Part shown: positions 44,408 through 53,186 of the stretch, in pieces
Layout: every line of letters begins with the position of its first letter
Numbering within the stretch: the first letter of the stretch is position 1
Source: Streptosporangium album
GTDB lineage: Bacteria; Actinomycetota; Actinomycetes; Streptosporangiales; Streptosporangiaceae
Reading direction: 5' to 3'
NCBI RefSeq assembly: GCF_014203795.1
Contig: NZ_JACHJU010000001.1
Location: 2,666,001-2,730,000, forward strand
Length of the DNA stretch: 64,000 nucleotides
Notes under the pieces: model-generated
What the model saw: only the letters and a program-made list of their open reading frames with translations
The model's database searches: none
What the model was told of the DNA's origin: nothing
Made by a program: the position numbers and the translations under genes

Positions 44408-45053
44408 TACAGCCTCCATCCCTTCACAAAACCGCTGCCGTCCTTCGCCATGTGACCGGCTCTCCCGGCCTCGGACTACTACGACGGCTCCGCCCCGCCC
44501 GGCCCGTTCGACGGTCGGTGCATCTATCCCGATAGGCGGACTGGCTGTCTGCCCTTCGGGAGTCGCGACCAGGCGGTTCCCGTGTTCACACCGATTCGTT
44601 GGGTGGAGGAGGAGCCCGACTCTGTCCCAGCGGCCTCGTCATGGGTACGCCGCAGTCCTTCCCCATGACCTCCCGGGACTGGTTAAGGATCCCTTCCCGG
44701 AAGTTCCCGCCGCTCAAGCAGACGACGGGACGCACCGCGCCCGGCCCATATCCACCAGATTTGAGCCGGTACTACGTGTTGAAGGACGTAAAGACGCCGG
44801 TTCCTCGCGTACTCCTTTCCACCTCGCTCGCCGGACCCGCACCATCTGGCAGTACTGGCACGTCCCGGCTTTGTCAGGGCTGCTCCCGCCCTCCCCGGCA
44901 CCACCCGGGTCAGACTGCCCTCAGCTACCCCACCCTGCTACGACAGGACGAAGGAGAGGGTCTTTCACCTCCTCGCGAACCGATGCGCCGCACGGCGCAC
45001 CCTTTAAAGACGTAGAGAAAGTTCTCATCCGGAGTGGGCGGACTCCGTGTCCT

Positions 45054-45129
45054 GCTTCGGTTGATGCTTGACAGTGCGGCTTCGGGTGATGCTTTACACC
45101 CCTTCGGCTGGTCTGCTTTGGGTGATGCG
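45054..45129. repeat. Tandem-like GCTTCGGGTGATGCT repeats
   Basis: Three copies (45054 GCTTCGGTTGATGCT, 45079 GCTTCGGGTGATGCT, 45115 GCTTTGGGTGATGCG) follow one another at 25- and 36-base spacing, just left of the hypothetical gene's stop. A fourth, ACTTCGGTTGATGCT, lies at 46138 on the far side of the same gene. Their function is unknown; they bracket that gene. Confidence 0.6.
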
Positions 45130-45135
45130 TGGCCG

Positions 45136-46047
45136 TCACGTCAGGTGCACATGCCAGGAGTGGGATGAGGGATCGAGCAGGTAGAGGGCGTGTGCCCTGC
45201 CGACGACCCCATAGCGGCTGAGTGGCTTGCCACCTGGCATGGTGAGGGTTGCCTCCTCCTCCAAGAGGACGGCGTCATCGGTCAGGCGACATCGGTGTAA
45301 GCGGTCTTGATGTCCCCTGCTGGCGAGGAAGGTGACCTGGTCGCCATGTACGGCGAGCCCGTGCGCTCCCTTCACGGGTGTGCCGCGGACCGTCAGCCGG
45401 CCGCCGGTATGGATTTCAAGCATGGAGAACGCCTGGTAGTAGTAGGCCCATGCGACGCCGTCGGTGACGTTGAGCGCGTAGCAGTCGGCAATGTGCTCTT
45501 CTCCTGGGGGAGGCTGATACGCCCACTGCTGGTTGCCGCCGGTGTCCCAGCGGACAAGGCCGGGTGCGCTGATGGGGTCGGTGTAGATGGCCTGGTCGAA
45601 GTAGCCGGTCCACACGTTGTGGCGCTGATCGGCAAGGAGGTGTCCGACCTGGCCGATCGGGAAGCTACGGCGTGGCCGCCCGTCGCGGCCGTAGATCTGG
45701 GCGTTGGCAGCCGCTGAAGCGGGCGGGCGGTGCCAAGCCGCAGTGCCGGTCAGCAGGAAGCGGCCGTTGGGCAGGGCGTCGAGCTTGCTGACCAGCAGAT
45801 GGACGTCATGGAGGACGAGTTCGCGCGCGGTGCCGTTCTTGTCCATGACGAGCAGAGCATCGTAGGGCTGCTTTCGGGGCGGCGTGGTGAGCCTTCCGCT
45901 CCCGGAGAGGTCATCCGGTAACGCGTCCGGGCTGTCGGACAGCAGCCACAGTGCCCGGCCGTACGCGTCGACCGTGCTGGCCAGCACTTCCAGACCGCGA
46001 TATTCACGTGGCAGCCGAGCGTACGGCTGCAGGGCCACCTCTTTCAA
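45136..46047 (-). CDS. Hypothetical protein, beta-propeller-like
   Basis: A protein of about 300 residues with repeated YGRALWLLSD, NGRFLLTGTA, NVWTGYFDQA and DGVAWAYYYQAF-type strands that suggest a propeller fold. No signal peptide or catalytic motif is seen, and I do not recognise the family. The start is uncertain: TTG 46047 has GAGGTGG upstream; GTG 46038 is the alternative. It is flanked on both sides by the CTTCGG(T/G)TGATGC repeats. Confidence 0.65.
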   Translation of the reverse strand: MKEVALQPYARLPREYRGLEVLASTVDAYGRALWLLSDSPDALPDDLSGSGRLTTPPRKQPYDALLVMDKNGTARELVLHDVHLLVSKLDALPNGRFLLTGTAAWHRPPASAAANAQIYGRDGRPRRSFPIGQVGHLLADQRHNVWTGYFDQAIYTDPISAPGLVRWDTGGNQQWAYQPPPGEEHIADCYALNVTDGVAWAYYYQAFSMLEIHTGGRLTVRGTPVKGAHGLAVHGDQVTFLASRGHQDRLHRCRLTDDAVLLEEEATLTMPGGKPLSRYGVVGRAHALYLLDPSSHSWHVHLT

Positions 46048-46246
46048 TGTGCCACCTCGGAGACGAGAAGCAGTGAGTCGCGGTGAGCCCCGCACAGCAC
46101 ACCTGCTCGGCGGTTGCAGGGTTGACCTGACTGTTCTACTTCGGTTGATGCTTCACAGACAATCCCACGCCTCATCCCATTCACCCGGCGCCCGGACAGG
46201 GACGAGCGAAGCGAACCGATCGACCGGAAGCCGACGTCTACGAACT

Positions 46247-47173
46247 GTGAAACTTTCCATTTCGATTGGTCTCGGCCTCGCGGCGGCCGGGGTGTGCCTG
46301 GCGGCCGTGGTGCTCTCCGGAGCGGTCAGCGAGTCACCGCCGGTACCGGCCACCTGTCCGCAACGCTGGGGCGGTAACGACATCGGCGGCTGGGTGCCCG
46401 CCGCCGCCGACATCGGCGGTGTGGAGGAGTCACTTGTCCCTGACTCCCCGGTGAAGGCCCTCATCTGCGCCTACCCCGGGGACAACGCGCATCCGGGTGG
46501 GGAGCGGCTGGCCGGTTCGCGAACGCTGACGGACCAGGCGGTGGCGATGGCCCGTGACCTCGCCTACCTCCCGGTGACCACCGCCCCCATAGGCCATCCA
46601 TGCACGCTGATGGGGGGACCGATGACCAACTACCTCATCCGGTTCGCCTACCCCGACGGCCGCGCCCTGTGGGTGGGCAGCGCCGAGGAGGTCAACCACT
46701 GCGTGAGAACCACCAACGGCACGGCTAGCAGCAACTCGTACACCGGACCCGCCATCACCACCGCCTACAAGGATGGAATCTGGCGGCCCGTACCACCGGA
46801 GGACCCCTGCCGGGGTCCCGGCGACCGCCGGGGCCAGGACGAGTTGATGGTTCCGGGACGGCCCGGTCGGCTCATCGTGTGCAGGGACGCCACGTACGTG
46901 AGGCCGCCCTACCGGAAACGGCATGGCAGGGACATCGCCCGCGCGCTGGCCGCGACACTGAACTCTCTGGACACCGTACCGAGCGAGAACACCTGCCAAG
47001 GGCTCGGAGGCGCTAACAAACGCGGTGTCCGACTCATATTCGACTATCCACAAGGACCCGCCGCCGCGGTGAACATCTCGATGAACTGCGCCCCCGCTAT
47101 CAACAACGGCCTGCTCCAAGCCGACCTGGACGACCACGTCCGCGACCAGATCCTCCGCCTCGCCCCCTCGTGA
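46247..47173 (+). CDS. Secreted or membrane-anchored hypothetical protein
   Basis: A 308-residue protein starting at GTG 46247 (VKLSISIGLGLAAAGVCLAA) with an N-terminal membrane or signal segment and a long extracytoplasmic part with about eight cysteines (LICAYPG, HPCTLMG, NHCVRTT, DPCRGPG, VCRDA, NTCQGL, MNCAPA), probably disulfide-bonded. No family recognised. It is followed by a remnant-rich gap and a terminator. Confidence 0.7.
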   Translation: MKLSISIGLGLAAAGVCLAAVVLSGAVSESPPVPATCPQRWGGNDIGGWVPAAADIGGVEESLVPDSPVKALICAYPGDNAHPGGERLAGSRTLTDQAVAMARDLAYLPVTTAPIGHPCTLMGGPMTNYLIRFAYPDGRALWVGSAEEVNHCVRTTNGTASSNSYTGPAITTAYKDGIWRPVPPEDPCRGPGDRRGQDELMVPGRPGRLIVCRDATYVRPPYRKRHGRDIARALAATLNSLDTVPSENTCQGLGGANKRGVRLIFDYPQGPAAAVNISMNCAPAINNGLLQADLDDHVRDQILRLAPS

Positions 47174-47491
47174 CATGGAACAAGTAGGCGAACTCCGATG
47201 ATCTTGAACGCATAGCGACTGTCATGATGCTCTCACCTGGTGCTTCACAGGTTGTCGCTGAGCGGGCCGCCGTGGTCACGGGTCAAACCGACGAATACCA
47301 GGGCTACTTCGATCTCACCGATACGCCGGGGATCCAGGCCCCATCTGATCGAGCTGGCGTGTGCGCAACAGCGTGATCCGGGCGGCGGAAACCTCGGCCG
47401 CCGACGTCTTCGCCAAGGCGATGGGCGAATAGCGGTAACGCGCTGTACCGCCGGCAGCATCGACGGCCAACGCATCAGATCAAGACACTGA
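47174..47491. other. Gap with coding fragments
   Basis: About 315 bases. A plus-strand frame TDEYQGYFDLTDTPGIQAPS ends in a stop and is followed in another frame by VRNSVIRAAETSAADVFAKA then MGE and a stop. These look like two pieces of a lost gene but do not join, and no family is recognised. Confidence 0.3.
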
Positions 47492-47527
47492 AAAGCCCCT
47501 GAGACGGCGTGCCCGTCCAGGGGCTTT
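47492..47527. terminator. Intrinsic terminator hairpin
   Basis: AAAGCCCCTG, a 16-base loop, CAGGGGCTTT: strong stem with A/T-rich flanks, lying between converging transcripts (the secreted protein region and the DUF6461 gene). Confidence 0.75.
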
Positions 47528-47549
47528 CCACTGAGGCGGGACGCTGTCC

Positions 47550-48296
47550 TCAGCCGTTGCGCCGATCGCGGATCACGTAGCGGGTGTGGGCCCCGTCCAT
47601 CCACTCCCTGTCGATCTCCCTGCCCGTCACCCTGCCGACAAGTGCCAGGGCCGACGTGAGGCAGGTCGCCATGGGCGGGCTGTATCCGTTATGGACAAGC
47701 CCGATGAAGTCCCCCCACTCGTCGGGGATGTCCTCCTCCCCGTAGTCCTGTCCGCTCTCCGTCCGGGCCTCCTCCCACGCGCAGTACTCCAGCCACCCCG
47801 CCGGCAGTTCGGGATCGCTCTCCCAACCGGAGTCGCCCAGGTCGAAATGCAACCCCTGCGCGTGGGAGTCGAGCGCCTGAGGATCACTTCCCCAGCGCTT
47901 TCCGGGGACGGTGACGCTGAGGTCCGTCACGTAGTGACCGTTGACCGCGTATTCGAGATCACGCGGCCCATTGATGTCCCAGCGCATCAGCAGCGCCCGC
48001 CCGCCGTACGAGAGCTCCCGCAGAGCCCCGTCGCAGTCGAAGCCCCGCACCTGGATGATCTGCGTCCAGTCCGCCGTCAGCCGACCGGCCCAGACGACCC
48101 CCGCCTCACCGTCGGAAGGCCGCCCGCGCAGGACATCCGTCCAGGTGCACTCGACTGAGTCGTCCACGTCCGCGACCGACACCCCCATGCGCCGGGCGAC
48201 TTCCCACACCTCCAGACCCTCCACCCACGCGGCCATGAACCACTCACCCATGCCGTAGGACCGGACGAGGTGCCAAAGACACTCCGACTGCCGCAT
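47550..48296 (-). CDS. DUF6461-like hypothetical protein
   Basis: A 248-residue soluble protein (MRQSECLWHLVRSYGMGEWF). The segment WAGRLTADWTQIIQVRGFDC and the acidic C-terminal half with EIDREWMDGAHTRYVI resemble the actinobacterial DUF6461 family, of unknown function. The two halves have different composition, suggesting two domains. It lies alone. Confidence 0.65.
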   Translation of the reverse strand: MRQSECLWHLVRSYGMGEWFMAAWVEGLEVWEVARRMGVSVADVDDSVECTWTDVLRGRPSDGEAGVVWAGRLTADWTQIIQVRGFDCDGALRELSYGGRALLMRWDINGPRDLEYAVNGHYVTDLSVTVPGKRWGSDPQALDSHAQGLHFDLGDSGWESDPELPAGWLEYCAWEEARTESGQDYGEEDIPDEWGDFIGLVHNGYSPPMATCLTSALALVGRVTGREIDREWMDGAHTRYVIRDRRNG

Positions 48297-48512
48297 TCCC
48301 GCTCCCCGCTCGTTCAGCGCTCGTTCCCGGGGTGACTCAAGCAGACATCCCCGACAGTTCCGTGATCAACGCCATGCCGCGGTTCTCGCGACCGAGTGCG
48401 TGCCGGGACGGCCGGTCGGTTCGGCTCCATCATGAGGGAAGGCATCGCAAGAGCGGTGGGAGCCACCCTGTTAGCAAGGGTGTTAGCAAGAACCCTGGAC
48501 GATTAAGAAAAG

Positions 48513-48555
48513 AAGAAGGCCCCTGAGCGGATAATCCCTGCTCAGGGGCCTTCTT
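48513..48555. terminator. Terminator of tRNA-Arg
   Basis: AAGAAGGCCCCTGAGC, an 11-base loop, GCTCAGGGGCCTTCTT: perfect 16-bp stem immediately downstream of the tRNA on the minus strand. Confidence 0.85.
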
Positions 48556-48562
48556 GCATCTG

Positions 48563-48635
48563 TGCGGCCGGAGGTACTCGAAACCCCAACCTTCTGATCC
48601 GTAGTCAGATGCTCTATCCATTGAGCTACGGCCGC
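48563..48635 (-). tRNA. tRNA-Arg (anticodon ACG)
   Basis: 73 nt on the minus strand. Acceptor GCGGCCG pairs with CGGCCGC; D-arm AGCTCAATGGATAGAGCA, anticodon arm TCTGACTACGGATCAGA with ACG in the loop, and T-arm with TTCGAGT are all present. CCA is not encoded. Confidence 0.93.
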
Positions 48636-48757
48636 TCGCTGCGTAAGTAATCATAGCGGGTCTCAAGCCGTGCCTCGAACCAGTTAACGGATCTCTCCCC
48701 AACCGGCCCCTGAAGCAGGGACTGTCCTGGCGTACGGGCACGGAAGGCCTGCCGAGC

Positions 48758-49303
48758 TCACTCCGGCGACGTGGCGACCTTCTTCGGAAACAGGGTGTAG
48801 CTCACCGGCCAGAGCGCCGCGATCAGTGGGACCTTGAGCAGGCCGCCCATGAAGGCGGTCAGGGCGGCCGTCCGTGAGGGATCGTCGACGATCCAGATCA
48901 GACCGAACAGCAGAGCGCAGGCGATGCCGTACGCGAGGACGATCCGGAGCCAGATGCCCCATTCGTACCAGGCCCTGGCCATGCCTCCCGCCGGGGGCTT
49001 CCATGGTTCCGGGCCGCCGGCGAAGCGGTGAGCGAACGTGGCGTCGGCCCATTTGACGGTGCGGTGGCCGAAGACGACCGAGTAGGCGAGGTAAGCGGCG
49101 GCCAGGCCATGGTGCCAGGCCGCCTGCGCTCCACCGCGCATGTCGATGACGGCGGCGGCGAGCAGGATCACATCGAGCAGTGGCACCGAGATCAGCAGGG
49201 CCGTGCTGAGCCGCCGCATGCCCCACAGGTAGCGTGAGGCGAGACCCAGGCCGAGGAGCACCCAGAAACCGATCTCGCAACCGATGACAACCGCCAGAAT
49301 CAT
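48758..49303 (-). CDS. Polytopic membrane protein of unknown function
   Basis: A 181-residue membrane protein starting MILAVVIGCEIGFWVLLGLG with five or six hydrophobic segments, a basic loop and a Lys-rich C-terminus. I do not recognise a named function. It is divergent from the histidine kinase gene, so it may be under that two-component system. ATG 49303 is chosen over 49339. Confidence 0.75.
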   Translation of the reverse strand: MILAVVIGCEIGFWVLLGLGLASRYLWGMRRLSTALLISVPLLDVILLAAAVIDMRGGAQAAWHHGLAAAYLAYSVVFGHRTVKWADATFAHRFAGGPEPWKPPAGGMARAWYEWGIWLRIVLAYGIACALLFGLIWIVDDPSRTAALTAFMGGLLKVPLIAALWPVSYTLFPKKVATSPE

Positions 49304-49434
49304 GGTCCCAGGATCGCCGGGAGACCGGCGGTGGGGCATCGTCGGCGGTGATGAACCGGTCTACATCCTTGTGTGTACCGCGGACCCGTCTATGGCCGGA
49401 CCAGCGGACTCTCCCGGGATGATGGGATGAAGGC

Positions 49435-50565
49435 ATGAGACGGGACGACGCGCTGTGGGCCGTGGCGTCCTTCGCCGGTGGCCTCGCCCTGCTCGCCGCC
49501 GGCGCCTACCAGCACCGCTGGGCGCCCGCCCCGCTGTTCGTCGGACCGCTGGCGATCTCGTGCGCGGGTGTCGCGGTACGGCGGAGCAGGCCGTTGCTCT
49601 CGCTCGGGCTCGGCGTCGTGGCGTTCCTCGGCGACTTCGCCATGGGCCCGTCACTGGGCACCGTACTGATCGTCACCGACAACCTCTACGCCGCGGTCAG
49701 GTACGGCCCCCGCGCGCTGGGCCGGTGGATGCTCGGCATCACCTCGGTCGTCGCCGTCATCATGGGTGTGACGGCCGGGATCTTTCTCCGGCATGTGGGA
49801 GTCGCCGCTGTCTTCTTCGTCCAGGCGGCCCTGGTCGGGGTGACACCGGTCTTCACCGGCATGATCATGAGGCAGTTGGAGGATCAGGCGGCGTCCGAAC
49901 GGACCAGGGCCGAGCAGGTGGCGCGGCTGGCGGAGCTGGACCGGGTGGCGGCCGTGCAGGCTGAGCGGGCCCGGATGGCCAGGGAACTGCACGACATGAT
50001 CGCCAATCACTTCAGCGCGATCGCCATCCAGTCCACGGCCGTGCTGTCCCGCAAGGACCTGAGCGCGCAGACCGTACGGGACGTGCTGGAGTCCATCCGG
50101 GAGAACAGCGTCCAGGGCATGGCCGAGATGCGTGCCATGATCGGGCTGCTCCGGCAGGACGGCGAGGATGCCGAGGCGACCCGCCGGCGGGTGGCCGAGG
50201 TGGAGGAGTTGGCGGATCGGGCGCGGGAGGCGGGGCTGGAGGTACGGCTGCACGTGGACGGCGACGCCCGCGAGCTGCCCGCCTCGGTGGACCTCGCCGG
50301 TTACCGGATCGTCCAGGAGTCGCTGACCAACGCTCTCAAACACGGTGGCGAGGCCGCCGACCTGGTGATCGGCTACCGTCCCGGCCTGGTCACGCTGACC
50401 GTGGACAATCCGATCCACGATGCCGGACGGGAGCTTCCCGGCGCGGGCGCGGGGATCATCGGCATGCGAGAACGGGCGGCGCTGGTCGGCGGCGTCTTCG
50501 AGGCCGGGCCACACGACCGGGGCTGGCGGGTCCACGCCGAGCTGCCCACCGGGGAGACACCGTGA
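49435..50565 (+). CDS. Sensor histidine kinase, HisKA_3 type
   Basis: A 376-residue kinase of the DesK/NarX-like group. Four or five membrane segments lie at about 8-140; the dimerisation H-box is RELHDMIANHFSAI with the phospho-accepting His; the ATPase domain ends with GAGIIGMRERAALVGGVFEA. It starts at ATG 49435. The response regulator follows 49 bases downstream, so they form a two-component pair. Signal unknown. Confidence 0.9.
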   Translation: MRRDDALWAVASFAGGLALLAAGAYQHRWAPAPLFVGPLAISCAGVAVRRSRPLLSLGLGVVAFLGDFAMGPSLGTVLIVTDNLYAAVRYGPRALGRWMLGITSVVAVIMGVTAGIFLRHVGVAAVFFVQAALVGVTPVFTGMIMRQLEDQAASERTRAEQVARLAELDRVAAVQAERARMARELHDMIANHFSAIAIQSTAVLSRKDLSAQTVRDVLESIRENSVQGMAEMRAMIGLLRQDGEDAEATRRRVAEVEELADRAREAGLEVRLHVDGDARELPASVDLAGYRIVQESLTNALKHGGEAADLVIGYRPGLVTLTVDNPIHDAGRELPGAGAGIIGMRERAALVGGVFEAGPHDRGWRVHAELPTGETP

Positions 50566-50614
50566 CGTCCTCTCCGGGTCCGGGGCCCGAGGTCTCCACG
50601 TCTAGGGAGATGCG

Positions 50615-51259
50615 ATGACCATCCGTGTCCTGGTCGCCGACGATCACGCGGCGGTCCGCGCCGGAATCGTCCTGATCCTCGAAGGTCAGGAGGACATCGA
50701 GGTCGTCGGCCAGGCCTCGGACGGGGCGCAGGCCATCGCCCTGGCCCTTGAGCTACGGCCCGACGTGGTGCTGATGGACATCCGGATGCCGAAGCTGGAC
50801 GGGATCTCCGCGACGCGCGAACTGAGCGGGGTCGCCGACGTGTTGATCCTGACGACGTTCGACATCGACGAGTACATCTTCGGCGCGCTACGGGCGGGGG
50901 CCGCCGGTTTCCTCCTCAAGAACACCGACGCCGACGCGTTGGTGGAGGCGGTACGAGTGGTTTCCCGGGGCGACGGACTCATCTCCCCGTCGGTCACCCG
51001 GCGGCTGATCTCGGCCTTCGGGGCGGCCGTCCCGGAGCGCAGGCCGCAGGCGGCCGGCAACCTGACCCCGCGCGAGCGCCAGGTGCTGGCGTGCATCGGG
51101 CGGGGCCTGTCCAATGCGGAGATCTCCGCCGAACTGGACATGGCGGAGGCGACCACGAAGACCCACGTCAGCCGGTTGCTGAACAAACTGGGCCTCCGCA
51201 GCCGCGTCCAGGCGGCGATCCTGGCTCAGGAACTGCCCCCGGGATCGTCCGGAATGTAG
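50615..51259 (+). CDS. Response regulator, NarL/LuxR family
   Basis: A 214-residue regulator: receiver domain at about 1-120 with phosphoacceptor Asp in VLMDIRMPKLDGI, and C-terminal LuxR-type helix-turn-helix LTPRERQVLACIGRGLSNAE. ATG 50615 has CTAGGGAGATGCG upstream. It pairs with the adjacent kinase and could regulate the divergent membrane protein. Confidence 0.92.
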   Translation: MTIRVLVADDHAAVRAGIVLILEGQEDIEVVGQASDGAQAIALALELRPDVVLMDIRMPKLDGISATRELSGVADVLILTTFDIDEYIFGALRAGAAGFLLKNTDADALVEAVRVVSRGDGLISPSVTRRLISAFGAAVPERRPQAAGNLTPRERQVLACIGRGLSNAEISAELDMAEATTKTHVSRLLNKLGLRSRVQAAILAQELPPGSSGM

Positions 51260-51283
51260 AACCCCGGACCCGGGAGGGGTCGC

Positions 51284-51748
51284 TCAGGAGCTCTCGGCGG
51301 GGACGTAGAGCGAGAGGGTCTCCGCGATGCACGCGGGCCTCTTCTGGCCCTCGACCTCGACGGTCAGGCGCGTGTTCGACAGGTAGCCCGAGGGGGTCCC
51401 TTTGAGGTCGACAAGCTCCGCACCGGCCCGGATCCGCGCGCCGACCGGGACCGGCGCGGGGAAGCGGACCTTGTTGAGGCCGTAGTTGATGCCCATCGCC
51501 AAGCCGCCCACCCGCACCAGCTCGGCCATGAACGACGGGAGCAGCGCCAGGCTCAGGTAGCCGTGGGCGATGGTCCCCCCGAACGGGCCCTCCTTGGCCT
51601 TGTCGACGTCCACGTGGATCCACTGGTGGTCGTCGGTCGCGTCGGCGAACAGATTGACCTGCTCCTGGGTGACCTGCCGCCATTCCGTGTGGCCGAGATG
51701 CTCGCCGACGGCGGCCTTGAGCTCCCGGACATCGCTGAAGATCCTCAT
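51284..51748 (-). CDS. MaoC family dehydratase
   Basis: A 154-residue hot-dog-fold (R)-specific enoyl hydratase-like protein. The conserved motif DDHQWIHVDVDKAKEGPFGG with catalytic Asp and His and the following TIAHGYLSLALLP are typical of NodN/MaoC proteins. It converges on the response regulator gene and lies ten bases after the sigma-partner gene. Substrate unknown, probably acyl-CoA. Confidence 0.9.
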   Translation of the reverse strand: MRIFSDVRELKAAVGEHLGHTEWRQVTQEQVNLFADATDDHQWIHVDVDKAKEGPFGGTIAHGYLSLALLPSFMAELVRVGGLAMGINYGLNKVRFPAPVPVGARIRAGAELVDLKGTPSGYLSNTRLTVEVEGQKRPACIAETLSLYVPAESS

Positions 51749-51758
51749 ATCTGGAACT

Positions 51759-53186
51759 TTATTCCGCCGGAGGGACGGCGAGAAGGTTCACGACCGTGAA
51801 CTTCTTGCCACCGCCCTTCTGGGTCGTCGAGCACATCTCGGTCTTCCCGGTGGGGGTGGGCTCTCCCGACGGGCGGGGGGCGGAGGCGGCGTCGACCATC
51901 TTGCACTCCTGCACCTGCCGCTGGTCCTCGTCCCAGTAGATGATCGAGGGGGGCGAGGAGGAGACACCGGTTCCGATGCTCCCTCCGCCGGACCGGTCCC
52001 GCTTGCCGACCCCGGCCGTGGTACCGGTGGCCGGGTCGTACACCGCCGCCAGGGGCGCGTCGCCGTCCTCGACCTCCTCGCCTCGCGCGTCCCGGCCCAC
52101 GACCCCGGGCACGCTGAAGAATCCGAACCCGCCGGCGAGAGAAGTGGTGCCCATGCCGCCGGTGTACAGCTCCGGGGGCATGGGCTTGCGCTCCGAGCCG
52201 TCCACCCGTTGCACCACTCCGCCGCCGAAGCACCAGGCCGGGCCACAGCGCAGGCCCTGTGTTCCGTCCGGCACGTGCACTTCGGCCGTCTGCCCCGTCT
52301 CGAGGTTGACCAGTTTGGTCTGGTTCTTGTCCTGGTCCTCCCCACCTCTTCCCTGGGCGACGTCTACCGCCCAGGGCCAGGACAGCAGGTGGAGCCCGTC
52401 CGTTCCCTCGATCTGCTCGGGGGTCCCGCCGTTCAGCGGGATGCGGTGGATCCCTCCGCCGCCCACCGACCAGACGACGGAGTCGGCGGTGACGCCGATC
52501 CGCTCCACATCCGCGAGGTCCCCGGTGACCTGTCCGATCTGCCTCGCCGTGCCACCGGCCCGGGGCACGACCCAGAAGTCGGCCCACTTGTCGGAGTTGT
52601 TAGGAGTCTCGCCCCACCATGCGATGGATTCGGCCCCCACCTCGACGTCCTGCGCGAAGTAGCCCTTCACGCCCTCCGGGGCGGGCATGTCGGCGAGCAC
52701 GGTGCTCTTGCCGGTCACGGTGTCGTATGACTCCAGCCGGCCCGCCTTCTCGAACGACGACTCGGCCGAGAGCAGCAGCTCCGTGGCGCTCAGTCCGGTG
52801 ATCGGACGGTATTTCCAGCCGTCTGCGGCTTTGGCGGGGATTGTGGACACGGCCGACGGCCAGACCTCCGCGGCGGGCCGGATGTCGACCTTCAGCTTTT
52901 CCGCCTTCCTCGTGTTCTCACCGGCCGAGGACTGCGTGGCCGTCACCTTCGCGAGCGCGGCTCCCTCTCCGCCCCTGTGGGAGAAGGAACCCCTGGCCAC
53001 CGCCGTACCGCCGCCGATCACCGCCATCACCCCGACCACCGCGAGCGCCGACTGCGCCCGCCTGCGCACCCGCCGCCTGCGCCGGCCCCCGATTGCCGTG
53101 AGGAGGTCCCCGTCCGGCCCGGGCGCGGTGTCCGCCGCCCTGTTCAGCGCGCGGACCAACTCCGCCTCGCTCCTGTCGTTGTTCAT
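51759..53186 (-). CDS. Membrane-anchored propeller-like partner of SigE-family sigma factor
   Basis: A 475-residue protein with a short cytosolic N-terminus containing ELVRALNRAAD, a basic stretch, one membrane segment (ALAVVGVMAVIGGGTAVA) and a large extracytoplasmic domain of repeated beta strands (ESIAWWGETPNNSDKWADFW, ADSVVWSVGGGGI) like a beta-propeller. Its start overlaps the sigma factor stop by four bases, so it is probably the anti-sigma-like sensor of that sigma factor, as in many actinobacterial SigE-type pairs. Confidence 0.82.
   Translation of the reverse strand: MNNDRSEAELVRALNRAADTAPGPDGDLLTAIGGRRRRRVRRRAQSALAVVGVMAVIGGGTAVARGSFSHRGGEGAALAKVTATQSSAGENTRKAEKLKVDIRPAAEVWPSAVSTIPAKAADGWKYRPITGLSATELLLSAESSFEKAGRLESYDTVTGKSTVLADMPAPEGVKGYFAQDVEVGAESIAWWGETPNNSDKWADFWVVPRAGGTARQIGQVTGDLADVERIGVTADSVVWSVGGGGIHRIPLNGGTPEQIEGTDGLHLLSWPWAVDVAQGRGGEDQDKNQTKLVNLETGQTAEVHVPDGTQGLRCGPAWCFGGGVVQRVDGSERKPMPPELYTGGMGTTSLAGGFGFFSVPGVVGRDARGEEVEDGDAPLAAVYDPATGTTAGVGKRDRSGGGSIGTGVSSSPPSIIYWDEDQRQVQECKMVDAASAPRPSGEPTPTGKTEMCSTTQKGGGKKFTVVNLLAVPPAE

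Larger units (their letters stand above)
40879..45000 (-). mobile_element. Outer group II intron, interrupted by a second intron
   Basis: Minus-strand intron with 5' end GTGCGCC at 45000 (exon CTTTAAAGG upstream) and 3' end GACTCAAC at about 40879. Domain V is recognisable at 40942-40975 (GAGCCCGG...CCGGGTTC with a GAAA-type loop), followed by domain VI. Its own reverse transcriptase begins at 44407 but is broken at the YADD box by the inner intron at 41573-43518 and resumes at 41572-40992. The 5' boundary is inferred from the GTGYG rule and is the less certain end. Confidence 0.75.
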
